A stretch of 44,828 nt of DNA from Rubrivivax sp. (GTDB lineage Bacteria > Pseudomonadota > Gammaproteobacteria > Burkholderiales > Burkholderiaceae_C), in the NCBI GenBank assembly GCA_021300575.1, contig JAJTDM010000025.1:1-44828 (forward strand), written 5' to 3'. Shown here piece after piece: positions 23,905 through 31,067 of the stretch (positions are counted from its first letter, which is position 1; the number at the start of each line of letters is the position of its first letter). Position numbers and translations under genes: made by a program. The notes beneath the pieces are model-generated. The model made no database searches, was not told where the DNA came from, and saw only the letters and a program-made list of their open reading frames with translations.

Positions 23905-26020
23905 TGGCGGCGCCTCCTTGGGCTTGCGCCGCCTTGGCCTGCGCGCGGTAGCGCGCAAATGCGGCCACGCCCTCGGCCATGCGCTTCTCCCAGGCGTCGG
24001 CTGAGTTGATGTCCGGCAGGCGCCCCCGCTCGGTCTTGAACTGCAAGGCGCGCTTCGACAGGTCGCGGGCCTCTTCCTCGGGGATGCTCACCTTCTTCGC
24101 CGCAATGGCGGCCTGCACCTGGCGCAGCGATTTCTCGTCCATTGCTTTAGCCAGCACGGCATAGGCCGCGTCGAAGGGGTTGATGCGGTCGATCAGGTCG
24201 ATGTCCAGGTCGCGCACGTTGACGAACTTGCGCACGCCATCCAGCAGCGCTGTGCTGCCTTGCACCGTGGCGCCGCCCGCGGCATCGGCCTGGGCCAGTG
24301 CCAGCTTGGCTTGCTGCGTGATGTTCATGGCGGCAATGGCGTGCTGGCGAATCGCCTCCTGGTCGCCCTCGCTCAGTTCGGGGTAGCGTTCGCGCACGAT
24401 CTTGCCCATGCGCAACTGCGTCAGCTCTTCCGGCAAGGTGTTTTCCTTGTCGAACAAGCCGCGCTCCAGCGCCGTCTTGTCCTGCAGGAAGCTGGTCACC
24501 ACCTCGTTCAGGTCTTCCTTGCAGATGCGGGTCGCTTCGGGCGTCTCGGGCTTGGCCAGGCCGTTGATTTCAACGTGGTACTGGCCGGTGGCTTCGTTCA
24601 CGCCAACGTTGGTGCGGCCTTCCTGGTAGCCCTCGCCGCCGTTGTAGACAAAGCCCTCCTGAGCACCGGCATTCTTGGGCGTGAACTCATAGCGTGGCGC
24701 CAGCACCTGCTCCATCAGCAGGCTGGCTGAGATGGCCTTGAGCATGTCGTTCACGGCCTCAGTCACGGCCGATTGCTCGGCAGTCGGCTCGGCGATCAGG
24801 TTGGTGAAGCGCGAGCGCTCCTTGCCTTTGGCATCCCGTGTGGCCCGGCCGATGATCTGCACGATCTCGGTCAGGCTGCTGCGGTAGCCGATGGTCAGCG
24901 CGTGTTCGCACCAGATCCAGTCGAAGCCCTCCTTGGCCATGCCCAGCGCGATGATCACGTCCACATGGTCGCGGTCGTCCTTGCGCGCGGGGTCTTTCAG
25001 GGCGCCCAGCACGCGGGTGCGCCGCGCAGGGTCGCTGTCGTCCACCAGGTCGGCCACCTTCAAGGTGCGGCCGTCCTTGGCCGCCACCAGGTGGAAGCCG
25101 GTGTCGGGTTCCACACCCTTCCACTCGCCCAGGCCGTGCATGATTTCGTCCACCTCGCGCTGCTTGTCCTTCAGGCTCTCGCGCGCGTTGACGTTTGGGA
25201 TGTGGACGATGGTCTTGAGCGCCGGGTCCAGCACCTTGGTCACGGCATCCACATAGGGGCCGGTGTAGAAGAAGTAGCCGATGTCCAGCGACTTAAGCCA
25301 CTGGTAGCCGTTGAGCTGCTCGTAGTAGGTGTAGGTCACCGTCTCGAACTTCGATTCATCGGCCGGGCCAAGCACGGCCTCGCTGTCGCCCCGGAAGTAC
25401 GAGCCGGTCATGGCCACCAGGTGCACCTTGTCGCGGGCGATGAAGGCGCCCAACTGGCTGCCCAACACGTTGTCCGGGTTGCTGGAGACGTGGTGAAACT
25501 CGTCGATGGCGATCAGGCGGTTGTCGAAGGCGGCAATGCCCAGTTCCTCGACCGCGAACCGGAAGGTGGCGTGGGTGCAGACCAGCGCCTTGTCGCCACT
25601 GGCCAGAAACTGACGCACCGCGTCTACCTTGGACTTGGCCGCCCGTGGTTCGTCACCGCCAGGCGCGTTGCACAGGTTCCACTGCGGGCCGACGTGCCAA
25701 TCCCAATGGAAGCCGTGGCGGGTCAGCGGTTCGTCGGCAAAGCTGCCGCCGATGGATCGCTCGGGCACCACCACGATGGCCTGCTGCAGGCTCTGGTTGT
25801 TCAGCTTGTCCAGCGCGATGAACATCAAAGCACGGCTCTTGCCCGAGGCCGGCGGCGACTTGATCAGCAGGTACTGCTCGCCACGCTTGGCAAAGACCCG
25901 CTCCTGCATGGCGCGCATGCCCAGCTCGTTGGCTTTGCTGGATGCGCCCGTGCGTGCCGTGGTGATGGACACCGATGGCACGGTGTAAGCATTGGTCGGG
26001 TTGCTGGCGCGGTCGCTCAC
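23897..26020 (-). CDS. DEAD/DEAH-box SF2 helicase of the restriction-like operon
   Basis: A 707-residue superfamily 2 helicase: Walker A SPPASGKS (55-62), motif II DEFH (173-176), motif III MTGSY (204-208) and motif VI QIIGRATRD (388-396). The C-terminal 250 residues are helical and family-specific. GTG start at 26020 overlaps the methyltransferase TGA (GTGA). Its position between methyltransferase and nuclease resembles Type I/III-like or BREX-like arrangements in which the motor translocates on unmodified DNA; that role is inferred. No nuclease domain was seen within it. Confidence 0.88.
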   Translation of the reverse strand: MSDRASNPTNAYTVPSVSITTARTGASSKANELGMRAMQERVFAKRGEQYLLIKSPPASGKSRALMFIALDKLNNQSLQQAIVVVPERSIGGSFADEPLTRHGFHWDWHVGPQWNLCNAPGGDEPRAAKSKVDAVRQFLASGDKALVCTHATFRFAVEELGIAAFDNRLIAIDEFHHVSSNPDNVLGSQLGAFIARDKVHLVAMTGSYFRGDSEAVLGPADESKFETVTYTYYEQLNGYQWLKSLDIGYFFYTGPYVDAVTKVLDPALKTIVHIPNVNARESLKDKQREVDEIMHGLGEWKGVEPDTGFHLVAAKDGRTLKVADLVDDSDPARRTRVLGALKDPARKDDRDHVDVIIALGMAKEGFDWIWCEHALTIGYRSSLTEIVQIIGRATRDAKGKERSRFTNLIAEPTAEQSAVTEAVNDMLKAISASLLMEQVLAPRYEFTPKNAGAQEGFVYNGGEGYQEGRTNVGVNEATGQYHVEINGLAKPETPEATRICKEDLNEVVTSFLQDKTALERGLFDKENTLPEELTQLRMGKIVRERYPELSEGDQEAIRQHAIAAMNITQQAKLALAQADAAGGATVQGSTALLDGVRKFVNVRDLDIDLIDRINPFDAAYAVLAKAMDEKSLRQVQAAIAAKKVSIPEEEARDLSKRALQFKTERGRLPDINSADAWEKRMAEGVAAFARYRAQAKAAQAQGGAANG

Positions 26021-28821
26021 GATGTCTTCTTCCTTCCCTTGGCCGCCTTGGCGGCAGGGTTGCTCTTCTCTGCGCCTGTCATCTTCGTGTACAGCTCAAA
26101 CAACTTTTCCAGGCGCTCAGTGTCGTTCTTGAAGCGGCGGCCGATGTAGATGCGCTCCAGCACCTCGTCGTTGCGCTCGTGGGCGTGGCGGAGGTTGTCC
26201 GGCATGTTGTCCGGGTCATACAGGTCAGCGATGGTTGCCGGGAAATGGGCCTCCCGAGCCAATAGGATGTCCTCAGCGCAGCGGGTCAGATCAGCCTTGT
26301 TTTGCTCAGTTAAAAATGGCAGCGGGAACGTATTCCAGCCTAGAGTATTGGAGTAGCGAAAGTCAGTTTTTATTTTCCCACAAACGGTGCCAATCCAAAC
26401 AAGATGCATGTGCGAGGCAATGATTGCCATATTCCAGAGCGGGGCATCATACAAACCAAACGCCGCGTTCGACACCACTGCACCGTGTTCCAGTGCACCA
26501 ACGGGCAGATAGTCCCTATTCTCGCTCGTATGTATCGGGACTATCAAAGGTATCTGCGCACCAGAATAGCTTCCGTACCTGATTTCTGAAAAAGCGTGCG
26601 GAGTTGCGGCTTGCTGCCTTGTTTTCTCTTTCTTGCTCTCCGTGCGAAACGCTCGGACTACGTTGATTCGTTCTTTCACAAAAGCGTACTGCATCGCCTC
26701 ATGAAGCTGTTCCTCTGCAATCCACAGGCAGTATCGACTCTTGCCATCAATATACTCGTCGCTTCCAAGATACGGCTTGATGTAACGATGCACGCCCGTT
26801 TCTGTGATCGCAAGGTAATCCACTAGTTTAATAACCAGTCCGCCGCCGTCTGCAGGCTTGCTTCCGTAGTCCATTGGCAAGAGACAGTTCAGCGGTGTGC
26901 CACTCTTTTGCACAATAGTAGTGGTGTTCGGCACAAGGTAAGGTCCGATCAGATTCACGCGCCTCTCCAGCGGCCCACCATCTGCACCCTCCTCATAAAT
27001 TCTGCACTCGCCACCCCTGGATGTGGTCAATCCAATCACAACTACAGTGACACCGGCGTTATTTTTCGCGAGATTCTTCCACTTAAATGAGGTTCTGGCG
27101 AAATCTATTCGCAAGCCTTTGCTAAAGGCTGACTCCCAGAATGCAGATACTTGCTGACCTTGGCAGATTGAGTTGGTCGACACAAATGCACAGCGTGTAG
27201 AGTGCAGGAAGCACACTTCTGCAGCCTTCCAGAACCATCCCAAGACGTAGTCAAGGACTTTCCACTGGATATCCGTATCGGCAAAGACTGTTGAGAGATC
27301 ATCTTTTTCTTGCTCGGTCATTTCTGACTGACCTAGGTACGGTGGGTTCCCGCAGATGTATGTCTCCCCGCCTTCATTCTCAAAGTCGATTTCAGCTTGA
27401 TCCAGCGGCGTATTGAAAAGGTCATCCCCTAACACTTTCACCCCGGTGCCAGTGGGAGGACAGATGCTCAGCCAGTCCAGCCGCAGTGCGTTGCCACAAA
27501 CAATCCAGTTCTGAGTATCGAGAGGCAGGAATTCAGCCAGCGCATCCTGCTGCCCGCGATACAACACGTCGCACTGAAACTCGGCAATGATGAGTGCCAA
27601 TCGAGCGATCTCGGCCGGGAAGTCACGCAGCTCAATGCCCCGAAAGTTGGTCAACGGAATCTCGCTGCCGAGATGCAGTTCCCCCCTGCGCAGGTTGATC
27701 TCCGCCTCGATCTCACGCATCTGCTTGTAGGCGATGACCAGAAAGTTGCCTGATCCGCAGGCCGGATCAAACACCCGAATGCGCGCCATGCGCTTGCGCA
27801 GGTTCAGCAGCTTGCGTTCGTTGTCCCCAGCCTCGGCCAGCGCGGCGCGCAGGTCGTCCAGGAACAGCGGGTTCAACACCTTCAGGATGTTGGGCACGCT
27901 GGTGTAGTGCATGCCCAGGGCGCCGCGCTCTTCGTCGTCGGCCACCGCCTGGATCATGCTGCCGAAGATGTCGGGGTTGATCTCCCGCCAGCTCAAGGCG
28001 CCTGCGTGTAACAGGTAGGTGCGCGCCATCTGGGTGAAGTGCGGCACCTCGGTGCTGCCCGAAAACAAACCGCCGTTCACGTAGGGGAAAGCATTGGCCC
28101 AGGCTGGCAGGCGGGGCGTGGCCGCACCCCGCTCCGAGGGCTTGATGTTCATGGCCCGGAAGATTTCGGACAGCACCTCGTGGGCATTGCTTCCGTTGCG
28201 CTCACTCCAGCGGTCCACCGTCTGTGTGAAGAGACCCGTGTCGCTAAAGATGGCGGTGTCTTCGGCGAAGAAGCAGAACACCAGGCGCGCCATGAAGTGG
28301 TTCATGTCGCTGCGCCGGTCGTCCTTGGCCCAGGCCGGGTTTTCGCGCAGCAGCTCGACGTACAGCTTGTTCAAGCGCCCCGTGGCGCGCACGTCGATGG
28401 GGTTGTCCTTGATCTCCTTGATCGTGGAGATGCCCGCCAGCGGCAGCAGGAAGCCGAAGTGGTTGGGGAAGTCTTCAAAAGCGCACGCGATGGTCTCGCC
28501 GCTGGCCAGCTCTTGGGCTTCCAGCGTCTGCGCATCGGTGGCCAGCACGAACTTCGCCTTGCCCTTGGTGGTGGCGGGGCTTGCCAGTAGGGCGGCGAAG
28601 GTCTCGCTGACGTTGCCTGCCTCACAGGTGGCGATGTGGATGTTGTTGCGCAGCAAGACACCGCCGGGCAGATCCGAGGTGTTGCTGTTGCCGCTGCGCA
28701 GGCGCTTGAGCGTGACTTCCTTGTTGCCGAAGGCAGCCAGGAAGGCATACGGAAACTCAGCCGCATCAAACGGCTGCAGGGCCAGTTCAGAGACGGCCTG
28801 TTCGATTTCTACGGCGTTCAT
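26017..28821 (-). CDS. MmeI-like class I adenine DNA methyltransferase
   Basis: A 934-residue protein organised like MmeI/Type IIL enzymes: N-terminal region, helical spacer, methyltransferase core with motif I FDPACGSGNF (about 349-358) and motif IV NPPY (about 491-494), target-recognition region, C-terminal helices. N6-adenine methylation of DNA is expected. The PD-ExK nuclease found at the N terminus of true MmeI was not recognised, so cleavage probably depends on the separate GIY-YIG protein. Bases 26341-26400 are 24/60 G+C, against 37/60 at 28441-28500: the segment coding residues about 430-840, which includes the recognition domain, looks imported. ATG overlaps the ParE stop by 4 bp. 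Confidence 0.88.
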   Translation of the reverse strand: MNAVEIEQAVSELALQPFDAAEFPYAFLAAFGNKEVTLKRLRSGNSNTSDLPGGVLLRNNIHIATCEAGNVSETFAALLASPATTKGKAKFVLATDAQTLEAQELASGETIACAFEDFPNHFGFLLPLAGISTIKEIKDNPIDVRATGRLNKLYVELLRENPAWAKDDRRSDMNHFMARLVFCFFAEDTAIFSDTGLFTQTVDRWSERNGSNAHEVLSEIFRAMNIKPSERGAATPRLPAWANAFPYVNGGLFSGSTEVPHFTQMARTYLLHAGALSWREINPDIFGSMIQAVADDEERGALGMHYTSVPNILKVLNPLFLDDLRAALAEAGDNERKLLNLRKRMARIRVFDPACGSGNFLVIAYKQMREIEAEINLRRGELHLGSEIPLTNFRGIELRDFPAEIARLALIIAEFQCDVLYRGQQDALAEFLPLDTQNWIVCGNALRLDWLSICPPTGTGVKVLGDDLFNTPLDQAEIDFENEGGETYICGNPPYLGQSEMTEQEKDDLSTVFADTDIQWKVLDYVLGWFWKAAEVCFLHSTRCAFVSTNSICQGQQVSAFWESAFSKGLRIDFARTSFKWKNLAKNNAGVTVVVIGLTTSRGGECRIYEEGADGGPLERRVNLIGPYLVPNTTTIVQKSGTPLNCLLPMDYGSKPADGGGLVIKLVDYLAITETGVHRYIKPYLGSDEYIDGKSRYCLWIAEEQLHEAMQYAFVKERINVVRAFRTESKKEKTRQQAATPHAFSEIRYGSYSGAQIPLIVPIHTSENRDYLPVGALEHGAVVSNAAFGLYDAPLWNMAIIASHMHLVWIGTVCGKIKTDFRYSNTLGWNTFPLPFLTEQNKADLTRCAEDILLAREAHFPATIADLYDPDNMPDNLRHAHERNDEVLERIYIGRRFKNDTERLEKLFELYTKMTGAEKSNPAAKAAKGRKKTS

Positions 28822-29219
28822 GCTGAAGGGGGCAATCCGGCGCCCGGCCAGAGGCGGGCGAAGTCAAACGAAAGCTGGCGGTGGTGTCGGATCGATAGAA
28901 GATAGAGCGTCACATTGGCGTCCATGGCCGTGTAGAGCATCAAGTAATCGCCATGCAGGTACTCGCGCAGGGCACCGGCCGCGCCCGCGGGCAGCGTGGC
29001 GAGCTGGGCCAGGGCCTCTGCCGACTGCGGCGGGTTCTCCAGGTAGCGCCGGCCGATGCGGGGGAAGCGCGCCAGGTTGGGGATGACCGTGGCACGCAGT
29101 TCGGCCAGCAGGTCGTCGAAGGCGAAGGCCGCGTCGGCTTCGGTCAGGAACGCCTCGATGGCGTCCAGCCGCTCCAGGAAGCTCGCGGTCAGCTCGACCC
29201 GGTACAGCTCCTCAGCCAC
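28818..29219 (-). CDS. ParE/RelE-superfamily toxin, second gene of the restriction-like operon
   Basis: A 133-residue toxin-fold protein: LYRVELTASFLERLDAIEAF at the start, then LARFPRIGRRYLE, and the final strands VTLYLLSIRHHRQLSFDF typical of ParE. The GTG at 29219 was chosen because sequence before it is Pro-rich and lies within the antitoxin gene, and because family similarity begins there. It overlaps the antitoxin by 8 bp and the methyltransferase ATG by 4 bp. ParE toxins usually poison DNA gyrase and other members cleave mRNA; which applies here is unknown. Confidence 0.83.
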   Translation of the reverse strand: MAEELYRVELTASFLERLDAIEAFLTEADAAFAFDDLLAELRATVIPNLARFPRIGRRYLENPPQSAEALAQLATLPAGAAGALREYLHGDYLMLYTAMDANVTLYLLSIRHHRQLSFDFARLWPGAGLPPSA

Positions 29220-29535
29220 GCTTCTTGGCGGCCTTGCCGCTGGTGGTGGCGGCGCGGCGCTGCTGAAGCTGGGCGATGGCGGCATCGGCCCCAACGGTGC
29301 GGCCGGCCTCGATGTCGGCCAGGCCGCGTTGCGCGTCGGCTATCAGCAGCAGGTGGATGCGCTCGCGCTCCAGCCGGTGGTAATAGTCCAGCCGGTCAGC
29401 GTCGATCAGCGCCACGTAGCTCTCGCCGTTCTTGGTGATGATCTTCTCGGCGCCGGCCTTGGCCTGGTCGGCCAGTTCGGACAGGTTGGCGCGCGCCTGG
29501 GTGAAGGGCACCACATCGCGGGCTGAAAACCCCAT
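29212..29535 (-). CDS. Phd/YefM-family antitoxin, first gene of the restriction-like operon
   Basis: A 107-residue antitoxin: N-terminal DNA-binding Phd fold (ARDVVPFTQARANLSELADQ, then IITKNGESYVALI), and a helical tail that would bind the toxin. ATG at 29535 has AAAGGAG 6 bases upstream. The frame is open upstream to an ATG at 29754, but a promoter (-35 GCTGAA/-10 ATCATA as read on the plus strand) lies between the two starts, favouring 29535. As the first gene, with a palindromic operator at 29561-29572, it likely represses the whole five-gene operon. Confidence 0.87.
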   Translation of the reverse strand: MGFSARDVVPFTQARANLSELADQAKAGAEKIITKNGESYVALIDADRLDYYHRLERERIHLLLIADAQRGLADIEAGRTVGADAAIAQLQQRRAATTSGKAAKKRG

Positions 29536-29587
29536 GGCCGGCTCCTTTGCTGGGCAGATGACAGAATTCTGTGCATCATACGATCGG
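29534..29587 (-). repeat. Phd leader, copy 1 (functional)
   Basis: Start region, ribosome site, palindrome and -10 region of the antitoxin gene. A diverged copy in the same orientation, without the gene, lies at 30638-30691. Confidence 0.65.
29561..29572 (-). promoter_or_regulatory. Palindromic operator of the phd-parE-methyltransferase operon
   Basis: ACAGAATTCTGT is a perfect 12-bp palindrome placed at the predicted transcription start, the expected site for Phd binding and autorepression. Confidence 0.55.
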
Positions 29588-29603
29588 CCAGCATCCCGCT
29601 GAA
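29575..29603 (-). promoter_or_regulatory. Promoter of the phd-parE-methyltransferase operon
   Basis: On the minus strand, TTCAGC (29598-29603), a 17-bp spacer, then TATGAT (29575-29580; 5 of 6 matches to the -10 consensus). Transcription would begin within the palindrome at 29561-29572, about 30 bases before the Phd ATG. Confidence 0.5.
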
Positions 29604-29799
29604 GGTGACCAAACGCTGCTGCCATGGGCTGGCCAACCAGCTTGCTCTGCAAGGTGGCGGGCAGCTCGGCAAAGCGCTTGGCGGCAGCAGCCTGCTGCGC
29701 CGTCCATTCGGGGTTGTCGTCATCAACCGGCTGGGTCTTGGGTTTCTTGCTCATGGATGTGCACCTCTCGTGATCAACACAGTCGCGGCGCCTGTCAGG

Positions 29800-29850
29800 C
29801 AGGCGGTGCGCAGGGTGTACCACGCAGGGCCGTGACATCAGCAGGGCCGG
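29800..29850 (+). repeat. mltB 3'-end direct repeat, right copy
   Basis: 45 of 51 positions match 21605-21655, including codons for QAVRRVY.AGP and the TGA stop. No further mltB sequence is found to its left; the BrnA relic begins instead. Confidence 0.8.
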
Positions 29851-30120
29851 CATCCACCTCGTGCGCGGCATGGCGGAGGACTTGGCCGCCACCTCTGGCG
29901 GACGCAACGCGCACGTTGCACCGCCCATGGCAGCGGATGAAGCACCAGGGCCAGTGGACATGGAGGCAAACTCACGAGACTCTTTCACCTCCGAAGAGCA
30001 AGCAAGTGCGGCCCCCCCGTATTCGTTCATGTTGACCCGCCAAAACCGGCATGGGTGTTCGAGCGACCAGCGACGGGCCACTCATCTCCAACGGCAGGCA
30101 TTCCATAAAACCCTCTCGCC
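29851..30120. other. Gap without a recognised gene
   Basis: Both strands have short open stretches here (for example a plus frame reading HLVRGMAEDLAATSGGRN), but none has a convincing start, ribosome site or family match. It may be decayed coding sequence from beyond the mltB repeat. The GNAT gene starts at its right edge. Confidence 0.5.
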
Positions 30121-30621
30121 ATGCAGATCGAACCACTTCGTCACCACCTGGGCCTGGTGAGCGAGATTGCGAATACCTTGAACCAGTCGTGGGGGGATCT
30201 ACCTCCTTGGAGCACCACTGACAAGATTCGAGACAGGCTGTTGGCCGGCACAGGTGACGCGGACTTTCCACGTGTTCTGGTGGCCCTTGGCGAGAGCGGA
30301 ACCTTTGCGGCCACGGGCTCTGTGAAGCTCCATGAGCTGCCCTCGCGCCCAGCCATGGTTCACTGGGTGGGCGAGATCTTCGTCCAACCTGAACATCGTG
30401 GAAAAGGGCTGGGCTCAAGAGTGACCCAGGCTCTGTCGGAGTACGCTTTCGCAAGAGGTGTGCAGGCGCTGTATCTGTACACACCCGATCAGCAGTCGCT
30501 TTATGCGCGTCTTGGCTGGACAGAAGTGTCCACAGAGACGGTGAACCATGAAGTCGTCTCGATCATGGTGCTGTCGAGCGGCCCCTCGGCGTTTCGTGCG
30601 GAACCCCACAGTCAGGATTGA
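30121..30621 (+). CDS. GNAT-family N-acetyltransferase
   Basis: A 166-residue acetyltransferase. Motif A, which binds acetyl-CoA, is visible as VGEIFVQPEHRGKGLGSRVT; the later QALYLYTPDQQSLYARLGW forms motif B. Full length for the family. No ribosome site is obvious before the ATG at 30121. It stands alone between the mltB repeat and a duplicated Phd leader, and its substrate is unknown. GNAT enzymes can be toxins paired with DUF1778 antitoxins, but no such partner is seen here, so a housekeeping or resistance-type acetyltransferase is more likely. Confidence 0.8.
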   Translation: MQIEPLRHHLGLVSEIANTLNQSWGDLPPWSTTDKIRDRLLAGTGDADFPRVLVALGESGTFAATGSVKLHELPSRPAMVHWVGEIFVQPEHRGKGLGSRVTQALSEYAFARGVQALYLYTPDQQSLYARLGWTEVSTETVNHEVVSIMVLSSGPSAFRAEPHSQD

Positions 30622-30637
30622 CGTGCCAGCCCTGGGT

Positions 30638-30691
30638 ATGGCCGGCTCCTGTGCAGGGTAGTTGAAAGAATTCTGTGCAACCTGCGGTCGG
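30638..30691 (-). repeat. Phd leader, copy 2 (relic)
   Basis: Similar to 29534-29587, with the same ATGGCCGGCTCCT edge and GAATTCTGTGCA core. The start codon is changed and no antitoxin follows. The palindrome is reduced to AGAATTCT and the -10 is lost, so it is probably non-functional. Confidence 0.6.
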
Positions 30692-30711
30692 CAGACGCCT
30701 TGTGGATGAAG

Positions 30712-31062
30712 TCAGCCTGCTGCCTCGCCGGTCTTGTCCTTGTCCAGACGACCATCACCGCCTGATTCGCCCGTCCCGCTCTGAACTGTCCGCCCGACGC
30801 TGAGCTTCAGCCCCAGCATTCCGAAGATGGCGTTCATCGTCTGGACGCTGCCCGCGCTGCGCTCCTGCTCAATGTCCTGCATCGTCCGGTAGGCCACCCC
30901 TGAGAGCTTGGCCATCTCGGAGGTGGTCATGCGCATCGTCTTCTTGAGATGACGAACCGCCTGCGCCAGAGACCATTCCGGATGCGCGAGTACGTCCTCG
31001 ACTGCCTGCTGGCGCAACGCCAGTTGCTGCGTGATCGACAGGGTGTGGTATCGCTTGTCCAT
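30712..31062 (-). CDS. XRE-family antitoxin/regulator paired with HipA
   Basis: A 116-residue protein with a helix-turn-helix: MTTSEMAKLSGVAYRTMQDI, then EQERSAGSVQTMNAIFGMLG. The C-terminal 25 residues are low complexity (Gly/Asp/Lys) and probably flexible. It starts 5 bases after the HipA stop, so the toxin gene comes first, opposite to the classic hipBA order. Expected to neutralise the HipA-like kinase and to bind the inverted repeats at 32420-32485. Confidence 0.8.
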   Translation of the reverse strand: MDKRYHTLSITQQLALRQQAVEDVLAHPEWSLAQAVRHLKKTMRMTTSEMAKLSGVAYRTMQDIEQERSAGSVQTMNAIFGMLGLKLSVGRTVQSGTGESGGDGRLDKDKTGEAAG

Positions 31063-31067
31063 GGCGG

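Larger units (their letters stand above)
29536..29754 (-). pseudogene. BrnA-type antitoxin relic, in frame with Phd
   Basis: From the ATG at 29754 the minus strand reads MSKKPKTQPVDDDNPEWTAQ, then AKRFAELPATLQSKL, matching the start of BrnA antitoxins (DNPEWT and a FDELP..LQ.KL-like segment). The ribbon-helix-helix domain that should follow is missing; instead the frame runs through the Phd promoter into the Phd gene. AGAGG lies about 9 bases before the ATG. No BrnT toxin is present. Best seen as a remnant of an older toxin-antitoxin locus at the same insertion site; a fused 180-residue product is possible in principle. Confidence 0.5.

Noticed and set aside
29861..30160. A 99-residue plus-strand open frame before the GNAT gene
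   Set aside because: No ribosome site or family match, and it overlaps the GNAT start; possibly decayed sequence only.
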